From Caulobacteraceae bacterium UBA3198 (lineage in GTDB: Bacteria; Pseudomonadota; Alphaproteobacteria; Caulobacterales; Caulobacteraceae), in the NCBI GenBank assembly GCA_002363865.1, contig DEWY01000016.1, forward strand, positions 15,947 to 41,762: a DNA stretch of 25,816 bases, read 5' to 3'. Position numbers and translations under genes: made by a program. Below the pieces are notes generated by a model that worked only from the letters and a program-made list of their open reading frames with translations, did not search any database and had not been told where the DNA came from. Positions 9,340-16,692 of the stretch are shown piece by piece. How positions within the stretch are numbered: the first letter of the stretch is position 1; each line of letters starts with the position of its first letter.

Positions 9340-10581
9340 CTAGGCCTGGAGAAAGACCGTCGGGATCAGGAGAAAGCCGATGAGCACCAGCACGACGGCG
9401 GGCCAGCGCCAGACCCCCATCCCGCGCCAGCTGACCGCCACAGCCGGTCCCCAACCGGCCGGCCGCCGCTCGGCCCGCATCAGCCGCAGGGCGTAGATGG
9501 CCACGCCCGAGACCGAGAGCCCCGTAAGCGCCAGACCGAAGACGAACCAGATGAGCTTGGTGGCCAGCCCGCCCCAGGTCCCGAAATGCAGCGGGTCAGC
9601 GGCTTCCGAGATCCGCTGATGCAGGTTCAAATCACGACCATCATTGACCAGCAGGACCTGGCCGGTCTCCGCCTCGATCCAGATGGCGTTGGCCCGGGGG
9701 CGCACCAGGATCGCATCGTCCTGACCGTGCAGGACGAAGGCGCCGGACTTTTCGGTGGGAAACAGAATGCGCTCCAGACGCAGGTCTGGATTGGCGGCCT
9801 TGGCCGCCGCCACAGTGACCCCCAGGCGATCGGCCAGGGCCAGGACGCTCTCCGAGGCCGGCTCGACCTTGGCCGACGGGGCGGGCGGCGCGGGAAAGGC
9901 CATCTCCTCGGCCATGTACCAGAGGCCGGTCAGGATCATCAGCAGGACGAACCAGAGGCTCCACAAGCCGGCCAGGCGGTGGAAATCGCCCATGGCGGTG
10001 CGGAGGTCATTGAAACGGATGGGCTTCAGAAAGCCCCGCCACCACTTCTTGTAGACCACGAAGGAGGTGACCAGGCTGACCGCCAGCAGCACGGACAGGG
10101 ACGTCACGATCGGCACCCCGATGGGAATCGGCATCATCAGGTGACGATGCATGTTGCGCAGGATGCGCTGGGCGCTGACCCAATGCCCGGTTCCCTGGAG
10201 TTCGCCGGTCGCCGGATGGGCGTAGACGAAGGACAGGCCCCCGTCCGGCGCCTCCAGGATGGCGGCGGCGGCGAACCAGGGGTCCACCGGGCCTTCCAGG
10301 CTGATGACCCGCCCCTCCCCGGCCTCGGCCGCCGCGGTCCGGGCGACGGCCGCCCAGTTCACCTCAACGCCGACCGTTGAGGGGTCGACCCGCATGGCCG
10401 GACGCAGCAGCCAGTCGATCTCATGGCTCAGGGTCGCCAGGGTCCCGGTGAGCAGGATGAAGCTCAAGAGGATCGAGAACTTGAGCCCGGCCCACTGGTG
10501 AACCTCCCACCAGACCCGGGCGGCCTTCTTCCGGGGCTTCGACCGACCCAGACCCTTCCCTCCAGCCGCCAGGGCTACCAT
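9340..10581 (-). CDS. PepSY-associated TM-helix protein, probable ferric-siderophore reductase
   Basis: Inner-membrane protein of 413 residues with five hydrophobic helices near 33-53, 153-177, 203-224, 343-366 and 391-410, and periplasmic stretches of PepSY type between them. Histidines beside the helices (H28, H53, H145, H147, H201, H321, H332) could ligate heme. The family includes FoxB, PiuB and FsqB, inner-membrane proteins linked to reductive release of iron from siderophores in the periplasm. The N-terminus is basic (GRSKPRKKAARVWWEVHQW), typical of the family. Its ATG lies inside the end of the TonB receptor gene, sharing 7 bases (10575-10581), with no good ribosome site of its own, so translation is probably coupled. 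This pairing strongly supports a joint role in siderophore iron use. Confidence 0.88.
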   Translation of the reverse strand: MVALAAGGKGLGRSKPRKKAARVWWEVHQWAGLKFSILLSFILLTGTLATLSHEIDWLLRPAMRVDPSTVGVEVNWAAVARTAAAEAGEGRVISLEGPVDPWFAAAAILEAPDGGLSFVYAHPATGELQGTGHWVSAQRILRNMHRHLMMPIPIGVPIVTSLSVLLAVSLVTSFVVYKKWWRGFLKPIRFNDLRTAMGDFHRLAGLWSLWFVLLMILTGLWYMAEEMAFPAPPAPSAKVEPASESVLALADRLGVTVAAAKAANPDLRLERILFPTEKSGAFVLHGQDDAILVRPRANAIWIEAETGQVLLVNDGRDLNLHQRISEAADPLHFGTWGGLATKLIWFVFGLALTGLSVSGVAIYALRLMRAERRPAGWGPAVAVSWRGMGVWRWPAVVLVLIGFLLIPTVFLQA

Positions 10582-12662
10582 CGCCGGGAGAGTTCAAGGA
10601 AGACCGACCGGGGCTCGCCCGGGAAGTGGCCGGTCCGCGCGATGAAGCCCGAGGCGGCGTAGACCTCGTCGGTCAGGTTGTCGATCCGGACCAGGGCCCG
10701 CCAGGGGCCGCGGGTGTAGATGATAGAGGCGTCGAAGACGAGGTAGGGCCGCACCTTCTGGTCGGACATGGAGCGGCGGACATCCACGTAGTCGCCGCCC
10801 AGGGCCACAGCGAGGCCGAGGTCCGGGAACTGGTAGCGGGTCCAGAAGCCGACCGTGTGCTCCGGGGCGTTGGCGAAGCGGTCGCCGACGCTGTTGGTGA
10901 TCGCCGTGCGTCCATTATCGGCGGTGATGCGGGTGTCGTTATAGGCGTAAGACGCCGTCAGCACCCAGTCGGCGGTGAGGTCGGCGGCCAGGTCGAATTC
11001 GGCCCCCTTGCTGGTGATTTCGCCGAAGGCCAGCAGGTCGTTGGTGCCGTCGCCCCCCACATCGCCGCGGGGATCGGCCTGCAGGATGTTGGTCCGGGTG
11101 ATGTGATAGACCGCCGCCGAGCCCTGCAGCCGACCGCCCATCAGCTCGCTCTTCAGGCCGGCTTCGAACATTTCACCCTCGGTGGGCGCAAAGGGGCCGC
11201 CAGCCAGCGGCGTCTGGCTGCCGGCGCCCTGGGGCTCGAAGCTCTGCGCCCACTGGCCATAGATCGAGACATCGGGCCGCACGCGGTAGACGAGGCCAGC
11301 GCGCCAGGTCAGGGCGTCATCCTCGAAGGCGACGCCGTCCGACACATCTTCGAAGGTGTCATAGCGAGCGCCGAGTGTTCCGATCAGCGGGCCCATCGTC
11401 GCTTCGTAGAGGACATACCCGCCCGAACGTTCAGAGTCGGTCAGAGACAGACTGTAGGTTCCCAGGTCGTAGCCGCTAATCGGCGTCACGCCGTAGACCG
11501 GGTTAAACAGGCTGAGCGGTGTTGGCGCCTGGGGGCTATTGGCGTCGGCCCGCCGGTTCTGGAAGACGAGTTCGTTAGTGAACCAGTCGACGCCGGCCAG
11601 AACGCGGCTTTCGACCCCGGCCAGGTCGAAGGCCCAGATCAGATTGGCGGCGGCCGACCAGTTGGCTTGATCGCGGATCTGGTCGCGGTACTGGCGGCGG
11701 GAGGTGTCCAACACCCCGTCGCCGTCGGTGTCGGCGAGGCCGAAGGGCTCGTGGTACTTCTGGGTTTCCAGGCCTTCGGTGTAACGGACCGCAGCGTTGA
11801 GGGTCAGGGAGTCGCTGACCTGCGCGGCCCAACTCGCCTGGAGCACATCGGCCTCAAGCCGCAGGAAGTCGCCCGGCTCGTTGGGGTTCCAGCGCCGGTC
11901 GGTGAGGAAGTGTCCGAGATCGTCCGCAGGGACGCCGCGCAGACGGTTGCCGGGCAGGTTCTGATCATAGTGGGTGGCCTGGAGGTTCAGCTCACCCACC
12001 GGCAGCTCAATCTTCAGCCCGCCGTCCAGAATGAGGATTTCAGAGCGGGCGTTCACCCGCGGGGTGTTCTGCTCCTCGTAGAAGGCGCCCAGGCGACCCG
12101 AGACGCCCTGCACTGGAAGGGCGCCGGTGACCTCGGCCGAAGCGCCGTAGCGCGCCTCGGTTCCCACCACCCCGGCGACGCGGGCGGAGAACTGCTCGTC
12201 GGGCTTCTTGGTCAAATAGTTGAAGAGGCCGCCCGGTGCGCCGGGACCATAGAGCATGCCGGCTGGCCCTTTCAGGAACTCCACCCGCTCCACATTGAAC
12301 AGCTGGGGCACGGAGAAGCCGGCATAGGGGTCGCCGCGCAGGCCGTCGAAGAAGATCTCTTCCTGGCGGAAGCCGCGGGCCGTCACGCCGGCATAGGAAA
12401 AGAAACTGACGCCGGAAATGCTGCGATAGAGGTCCTGGGCGTCGCGGGCCCCCTGGTCGGCGATGAGTTCAGCATTGATGACCTGGACCGCCTGGCTGGA
12501 CTCCAGCGGCGGCGTCGGCAGACGGCCAGCCTGCACCTCCTGGGTGCGGTAGAGCTGCTGGGCCCGACCGGTGACCACAACCTCGCTCACCTCGGCGTCC
12601 TGGGCCTGAGCGCCCGTAGCCAGAGCGCCCAGGGCCGCCGAAATCATCAGAATGCGCCGCAT
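10575..12662 (-). CDS. TonB-dependent siderophore receptor
   Basis: Outer-membrane receptor of 695 residues. Signal peptide at 1-20 ending TGAQA, TonB-box-like SEVVVTGRA at 26-34, and a plug at about 50-155 with FNVERVEFLKGPAGMLYGPG and GGLFNYLTKKP, the form typical of ferric-siderophore receptors. The barrel ends in aromatic Trp (LELSRRW), after the GHFPGEPRS motif common near the end of this group. An acidic loop D311-T-D-G-D-G-V-L-D319 resembles a Ca2+-binding loop in a predicted extracellular loop. I chose the ATG at 12660-12662 because AGGGGG lies five bases upstream; the preceding ATG at 12665 would be only two bases from it. It is followed by, and overlaps, the PepSY-type gene. Upstream palindromes suggest metal-dependent control. 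Confidence 0.93.
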   Translation of the reverse strand: MRRILMISAALGALATGAQAQDAEVSEVVVTGRAQQLYRTQEVQAGRLPTPPLESSQAVQVINAELIADQGARDAQDLYRSISGVSFFSYAGVTARGFRQEEIFFDGLRGDPYAGFSVPQLFNVERVEFLKGPAGMLYGPGAPGGLFNYLTKKPDEQFSARVAGVVGTEARYGASAEVTGALPVQGVSGRLGAFYEEQNTPRVNARSEILILDGGLKIELPVGELNLQATHYDQNLPGNRLRGVPADDLGHFLTDRRWNPNEPGDFLRLEADVLQASWAAQVSDSLTLNAAVRYTEGLETQKYHEPFGLADTDGDGVLDTSRRQYRDQIRDQANWSAAANLIWAFDLAGVESRVLAGVDWFTNELVFQNRRADANSPQAPTPLSLFNPVYGVTPISGYDLGTYSLSLTDSERSGGYVLYEATMGPLIGTLGARYDTFEDVSDGVAFEDDALTWRAGLVYRVRPDVSIYGQWAQSFEPQGAGSQTPLAGGPFAPTEGEMFEAGLKSELMGGRLQGSAAVYHITRTNILQADPRGDVGGDGTNDLLAFGEITSKGAEFDLAADLTADWVLTASYAYNDTRITADNGRTAITNSVGDRFANAPEHTVGFWTRYQFPDLGLAVALGGDYVDVRRSMSDQKVRPYLVFDASIIYTRGPWRALVRIDNLTDEVYAASGFIARTGHFPGEPRSVFLELSRRW

Positions 12663-12684
12663 CATATCCCCCTGCGGGCCGCAA

Positions 12685-12709
12685 TATGCGACCGCCTCGC
12701 AGTCGCATA
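12685..12709. promoter_or_regulatory. Perfect 8-base inverted repeat upstream of the siderophore receptor
   Basis: TATGCGAC at 12685-12692 and GTCGCATA at 12702-12709 are exact reverse complements separated by 9 bases, 23 bases before the receptor ATG. The position fits a repressor operator overlapping the promoter or leader. A Fur-type or other metal-responsive regulator is an inference from the gene it precedes. Confidence 0.45.
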
Positions 12710-12746
12710 GCTGCCTCAAGGCTGCGGGAAACGGCAAGTCAATTGT

Positions 12747-12761
12747 TGCGAACGCGTCGCA
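12747..12761. promoter_or_regulatory. Second TGCGA/TCGCA palindrome upstream of the siderophore receptor
   Basis: TGCGA at 12747-12751 and TCGCA at 12757-12761 flank a 5-base centre. The same half-site occurs in the downstream palindrome at 12685-12709, about 57 bases away centre to centre. A TTGACT-like -35 hexamer on the minus strand lies just inside (about 12738-12743), which would place this element over the promoter. Confidence 0.4.
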
Positions 12762-12784
12762 TTTTTAACGCAATGGGGGCGGCC

Positions 12785-13708
12785 TCAGGCGCCGGCCGCG
12801 AGACCCTGTTCCACCGCTAGAGCCAGGTCCAGGGCGGCGATCGCCTCGGCGGCGGTGACGATGGGCCGGGGCGCCTCGCCCCGGACCGCGGCCAGGAAGG
12901 CCTCGATACTGGCGCCCAGGGTGTCCTTGGCCGCCGGCGTCTCGGCGAAGTCGGCGTTCAGGGCAAAGCCGGTGGTGTTGCGGAATTCCCGGGTCAGGAA
13001 GTCGATCTCCAGCTCGCCAGACGGGTAGACCAGCTTCATGGTCCGCCGCCGCGCCTCAGCCACGCGGGAGACGTCGAACAGGGCGGTGAAGCCGTCGTCG
13101 AAGGTGACCTCGCTGCGGGCCACGTCCCAGGACGCCGAGCGCAGGATCGCCCCCTCCCCCTCGGCAGTCGCTGGAGCGGCGCTGGAGAGAGCCAGCGCCA
13201 GGTCCAGGTCATGGATCATCAGGTCGAGCACCACAGACACGTCCAGACTGCGGTCCGACACTGTACCGTGCCGCACGGCCTCCAGTCGCAGCGGCTGGGC
13301 CGGGATGTCGAACAGGCCCATGATCTGGAACAGGACCCGTTCCTGGTGACCGCAGGCGACCACCAGATTCCGCCGCGCGGCCTCCTGGGCCACCGCATCG
13401 GCCTTGGCCACGTCGGTTGCGATCGGCTTTTCGATATAGACCGGCTTACCGGCCTTCACCGCCGCCAGGGCCTGTTCGGCGTGCCAGGCGGCCGGCGAGG
13501 CCACCGTCACTACGTCCACCGCCTCGAGGAACTCTTCAAGGGTGGCGAAGGCCCGGCCGCCGAGGGGCATGGCGAGCGCGGCGGCCCGCTCAGGATGAGG
13601 ATCATAGACGGCGGCCAGGTCGACGCCGCTCAATCGCGCATACTGCCGCGCATGATAGGCGCCGAAAACGCCGGCGCCGATGACGCCGCCTCGCAGGGAC
13701 TCGCTCAT
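12785..13708 (-). CDS. Gfo/Idh/MocA family NAD(P)-dependent oxidoreductase
   Basis: Cytosolic oxidoreductase of 307 residues with an N-terminal Rossmann fold (GVIGAGVFGAYHARQYARL near residues 8-26), the family motif VYIEKPIATD, and the catalytic-domain motif VVLDLMIHDLDLALAL. Family members oxidise or reduce sugars, inositols and nucleotide sugars. The MIHDLDL form and length resemble UDP-GlcNAc 3-dehydrogenase (GnnA), which makes the 2,3-diamino sugar of some lipid A molecules, but no GnnB aminotransferase or lpx gene is next to it, so I leave the substrate open. A full anti-SD match, GGAGGTGAT, immediately precedes the ATG at 13708, making that start secure. It lies 80 bases after the CusF-like lipoprotein gene on the same strand. 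Confidence 0.9.
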   Translation of the reverse strand: MSESLRGGVIGAGVFGAYHARQYARLSGVDLAAVYDPHPERAAALAMPLGGRAFATLEEFLEAVDVVTVASPAAWHAEQALAAVKAGKPVYIEKPIATDVAKADAVAQEAARRNLVVACGHQERVLFQIMGLFDIPAQPLRLEAVRHGTVSDRSLDVSVVLDLMIHDLDLALALSSAAPATAEGEGAILRSASWDVARSEVTFDDGFTALFDVSRVAEARRRTMKLVYPSGELEIDFLTREFRNTTGFALNADFAETPAAKDTLGASIEAFLAAVRGEAPRPIVTAAEAIAALDLALAVEQGLAAGA

Positions 13709-13788
13709 ATCACCTCCATGGGCCGGGGGCCGCCTAGCATGATCCGCCAGGCGGGCGCCACCATGCCAGGCCGGAGGCGGACGCAAAC

Positions 13789-14130
13789 CTAGCGGGCGGT
13801 CAGCTCGGTCAGCACCGGCAGGGGCTCGGCGTCCTGATACTTGAAGCTGACCCGCGCGCCAGGCTCCAGCGGGGCCTCGGCCAGGACCGTGGCGTAGGCG
13901 CGGAACTCCTGCCGGCCGGCCGGCAGGCCACCGTCCACGCCCTCATGGTCGATGGCCACGGTGCGGCCATCGAGGCTGGCGAGCACGCCCACGCCGCTCA
14001 GTTCAGGGCCGGTGGGGACCGCCTCCACCGTATTGGCGTCCGCGCTCGGGCCCGTGGTCTCGGACGATTGCCCGCAGGCGGCGAGCGCCAGGGTGGAGGC
14101 CAGGGCGGCGGCGAACAGGACAGCTCTCAT
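13789..14130 (-). CDS. CusF-like lipoprotein lacking the usual copper ligands
   Basis: A 113-residue lipoprotein: signal segment 1-18 and lipobox LAAC with C19 as the lipidated cysteine. After a short linker, residues 46-112 follow the small beta-barrel pattern of CusF-type copper-binding domains, including TVAIDHEGV, the LPAGRQEF segment, GARVSFKY and a terminal PVLTEL strand. In CusF the metal is held by one His, a Trp and two Met, the latter three in WPAMTM; here that block is L69-P-A-G72-R-Q74, so the Trp and both Met are absent and only H62 remains. It therefore probably does not bind Cu(I) in the usual way. The family assignment is by eye and moderately sure. GGAGA lies six bases before the ATG. 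Confidence 0.68.
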   Translation of the reverse strand: MRAVLFAAALASTLALAACGQSSETTGPSADANTVEAVPTGPELSGVGVLASLDGRTVAIDHEGVDGGLPAGRQEFRAYATVLAEAPLEPGARVSFKYQDAEPLPVLTELTAR

Positions 14131-14263
14131 CGGGAATCTCCGGGGACGAACGAAGTCGCACCATAGCCATCTTGTGTGTCTTGTGAACGACATGCCATTG
14201 GCCGGACCCGACCGACGGGCTACAAACGAGGCCTCTCCCCCCGTTCTCGTCCGGAGCCTTGCC

Positions 14264-15160
14264 GTGTCGCGCCTCTTCAGCGCCTACCTGATTGTTGACT
14301 GGAGCGCGGCGGCCAAGCCGGGCACAGGCGCGGACTCCGTCTGGATCGGCGTGCTGAAGCGCGACGTGCGCTTTCGCATGTCCTTTGAGTCTCACAATCC
14401 GGCCACCCGCGGCGAGGCCGAAAAACTGCTGGGCGTCATCCTGGATGACCTGAAAAAGCGCGGCGAGCGGGCCCTGCTGGGCTTTGACTTCCCCCTGGGT
14501 TTCCCCCGCGGCTTTGCGGCCGGCCTGAACCTCACCGGCGATCCGCCCTGGCGAGCGGTCTGGGATCAGATCGACAAGATGGTCAAGGACAAGGCCGACA
14601 ACACCAACAACCGCTTCGGCGTCGGCTCGGAGCTGAACCGGCGGCTGACCGGCGGGCCCTTCCCCTTCTGGGGCTGCCCGCCCAAGGATGCGCTGACCAC
14701 CCTGCAGCCCAAGCGCACCCGGGCGCACGGGCCCGACGACCTGCCCGAGTTCCGCCGCGCCGATGATGCGGCCAAGGGCGCGGCCTCGATCTGGAAGCTC
14801 TATTACAACGGCTCGGTCGGGGGTCAGGCCCTGCTCGGCATCCCGGCGGTGAAGCGCCTGAAGACCGCCCGGGGCGAGGCGCTGCGTGTCTGGCCGCTAG
14901 AGACTGGTTTCGGCGCCCTGAAGCCCGCCGATCTGGACGGGGTCGAGGTGGTGGTCGCCGAGGTCTATCCCTCGCTCCTGAAGATCAAGGCGCAGCCGGG
15001 CGAAGTGAAGGACCTGGTGCAGGTGCGCGAGACCGCCGAACACTTCGCCAAGCTGGACGAGGCCGGCAAGCTCGCCGAGCTGTTCGCCGCGCCCAAGGGC
15101 CTGGATGAGGCCGCCCTGGCCGAGGCCGAGCGGGAAGAAGGCTGGGTTCTCGGCGCCTGA
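14264..15160 (+). CDS. DUF429-like protein with RNase H-type fold, function unknown
   Basis: A 298-residue cytosolic protein with no signal or membrane helix. Three acidic residues stand in the motif order expected of an RNase H-like fold of DUF429 type: D12 in YLIVDWSAAAKPG, D75 in LLGFDFPLGFP, and E233 in VVVAEVYPSLL. Family members are predicted nucleases, but homologues have also been annotated with molybdopterin or cobalamin names that I would not trust. GTG at 14264 is taken as start because GGAG sits seven bases upstream and the protein then begins at the first strand; an in-frame ATG at 14192 would add 24 residues of unlikely composition. The gene stands alone, divergent from the CusF-like gene and convergent with the MATE gene. 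Confidence 0.72.
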   Translation: MSRLFSAYLIVDWSAAAKPGTGADSVWIGVLKRDVRFRMSFESHNPATRGEAEKLLGVILDDLKKRGERALLGFDFPLGFPRGFAAGLNLTGDPPWRAVWDQIDKMVKDKADNTNNRFGVGSELNRRLTGGPFPFWGCPPKDALTTLQPKRTRAHGPDDLPEFRRADDAAKGAASIWKLYYNGSVGGQALLGIPAVKRLKTARGEALRVWPLETGFGALKPADLDGVEVVVAEVYPSLLKIKAQPGEVKDLVQVRETAEHFAKLDEAGKLAELFAAPKGLDEAALAEAEREEGWVLGA

Positions 15161-15189
15161 GCCGCCGGCCCGCCTTCCCGACAGCCTGC

Positions 15190-16566
15190 CTAGAGCGGCT
15201 GCAGCGACAGCCGCCAGAAGCGCCAGCTAAGCAGGCCCGCTGAGATCAGGCTCGCGATGATCACGGCCCAGACAAGGCCTGTCACGCCCATGCCCATGGG
15301 TATGGCGAGCCACCAGGCCAGGGGCATCATGATCAGGATGTAGCTGGTCAGGTGGGTGAAGGTCGGCAGCCAGACATCGCCCCGCGCCCGCAGGGCCTGG
15401 GCGATCACCACCTGCAGCCCGTCAGCCAGCAGGAACAGGCAGGAGAGCGCCAGGGCGCCGGCGGCGACAACGATCACCTGCGGCTCTGTGGTGTAGGCCG
15501 CCGCGATCCAGGGGGCGGCGGGCCAGACGATCAGCGAGACCACCACCCCGAACAGGGCGGTGACGCCAAAGCCGATCAGGCCGGCGCGGACGACGCCCTC
15601 CCGCTCACGCGCGCCATAGGCGCTGCTGACCAGGACCGCCGTGGCGGCGGCCAGGCCCAGGGGCACCATGAAGACGAGGGAGACCACGTTCAGCACGACC
15701 GTCCAGGCGGCCAGTGCCAGGACGCCGATCCAGCCGGCCACCACGTTGAGCGAGGCGAAGGCCGCCACCTCGAAGAAGTTGGACGCGCCGGCCCCATAGC
15801 CGATCTTGCGCTGTTCGGCCTCGGCGGGCCGGTCACGAACCGGCTTGGCGAACACGCCGAGCGCGCGGGCGTCGCGCATCAGGGCGATATAGACCAAGAG
15901 GCCGATCATCAGGAAGGCGCGCGCCCCGAATGTGGCCCAGGCCGCGCCCGTAGCGCCCAGGGCCGGCAGACCAAAGGCGCCCGGCACCAGCAGCAGCAGG
16001 AAGGCCAGATTGACCGCATTGGCCGCCCACATCAGCAGCATAGCTGGGACGGGCCGCGACAGGCCCTCCAACCAGAAGCTGGCGGCGCAGGAGATCACAT
16101 AGGCCGGCAGGGACAGGGCGAAGACGACCACCGGCCAGGCCGCCCCCGAGGCCAGGGACGGCTCGAGGCCAAGGTGAGCCAGGCCCAGCGGGCCAAGACC
16201 AGCCAGGACCACCGTGCTGGCCAGACCGATCCACAGCCCATAGACGAGGCCGCGGCGCAGGACCGCGCCGCTCTCGTTGGAGCGGCCTTCGCCCACCGCG
16301 CGCGCGGTCATCACCTGAACGCCGGTGAGCAGGCCGATGGCCATGGTGAGCACCACCGAGGTCGGCGCCCAGGCCATGGCGTGGAACCCCAGGTGCTCGG
16401 CCGAATAGCGGCCGACCACGATGGCGTCCATCAGACCCATGGTCATGATCCCCAGGCGCGCGAGCACCACCGGCCCCGACAGCTTCAGAAGCTGCGCAAG
16501 GTCGGCGCGCACAGGACTGAGGCCCGCCGTCGCGGCGGGCGCAGAAGGGGCCGCGGGTCCGGCCAT
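15190..16566 (-). CDS. MATE family multidrug/metabolite efflux transporter
   Basis: Inner-membrane antiporter of 458 residues with about twelve hydrophobic helices in two similar halves, as in MATE proteins that export cationic drugs or metabolites using Na+ or H+. Typical features are the first-helix region LLKLSGPVVLARLGIMTMGL followed by DAIVVGRYSAEHLG, and the second-half LADGLQVVIAQALRARGD, a well-conserved MATE segment. The ATG at 16566 has GGTGA five bases upstream; a GTG at 16575 is also in frame. It stands as a single gene between the convergent DUF429-like gene and aroG, with 126 bases separating it from the aroG stop. Substrate is not predictable. Confidence 0.93.
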   Translation of the reverse strand: MAGPAAPSAPAATAGLSPVRADLAQLLKLSGPVVLARLGIMTMGLMDAIVVGRYSAEHLGFHAMAWAPTSVVLTMAIGLLTGVQVMTARAVGEGRSNESGAVLRRGLVYGLWIGLASTVVLAGLGPLGLAHLGLEPSLASGAAWPVVVFALSLPAYVISCAASFWLEGLSRPVPAMLLMWAANAVNLAFLLLLVPGAFGLPALGATGAAWATFGARAFLMIGLLVYIALMRDARALGVFAKPVRDRPAEAEQRKIGYGAGASNFFEVAAFASLNVVAGWIGVLALAAWTVVLNVVSLVFMVPLGLAAATAVLVSSAYGAREREGVVRAGLIGFGVTALFGVVVSLIVWPAAPWIAAAYTTEPQVIVVAAGALALSCLFLLADGLQVVIAQALRARGDVWLPTFTHLTSYILIMMPLAWWLAIPMGMGVTGLVWAVIIASLISAGLLSWRFWRLSLQPL

Positions 16567-16692
16567 AAGGTTCACCAGATCTCAAAGAGGCGCGGAAGGT
16601 GATCGCGCGGTCAGCCCGTGGCAAGACCGGCGCGGCCATCCCTCAATACGCCCCCCAGGGGGTTGCCCCGTGGCCACAGCCCCGGAACGGGT

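Noticed and set aside
10626..12710. Open frame of 694 codons on the plus strand.
   Set aside because: It is exactly antisense to the well-supported siderophore receptor, has a His/Gly/Gln/Val-rich composition typical of GC-driven shadow frames and no recognisable motif.
16567..16692. C-run/G-run inverted repeats near 16650-16690 as an aroG terminator.
   Set aside because: The pairs are short, loops are too small or too large, and no T-run follows on the minus strand.
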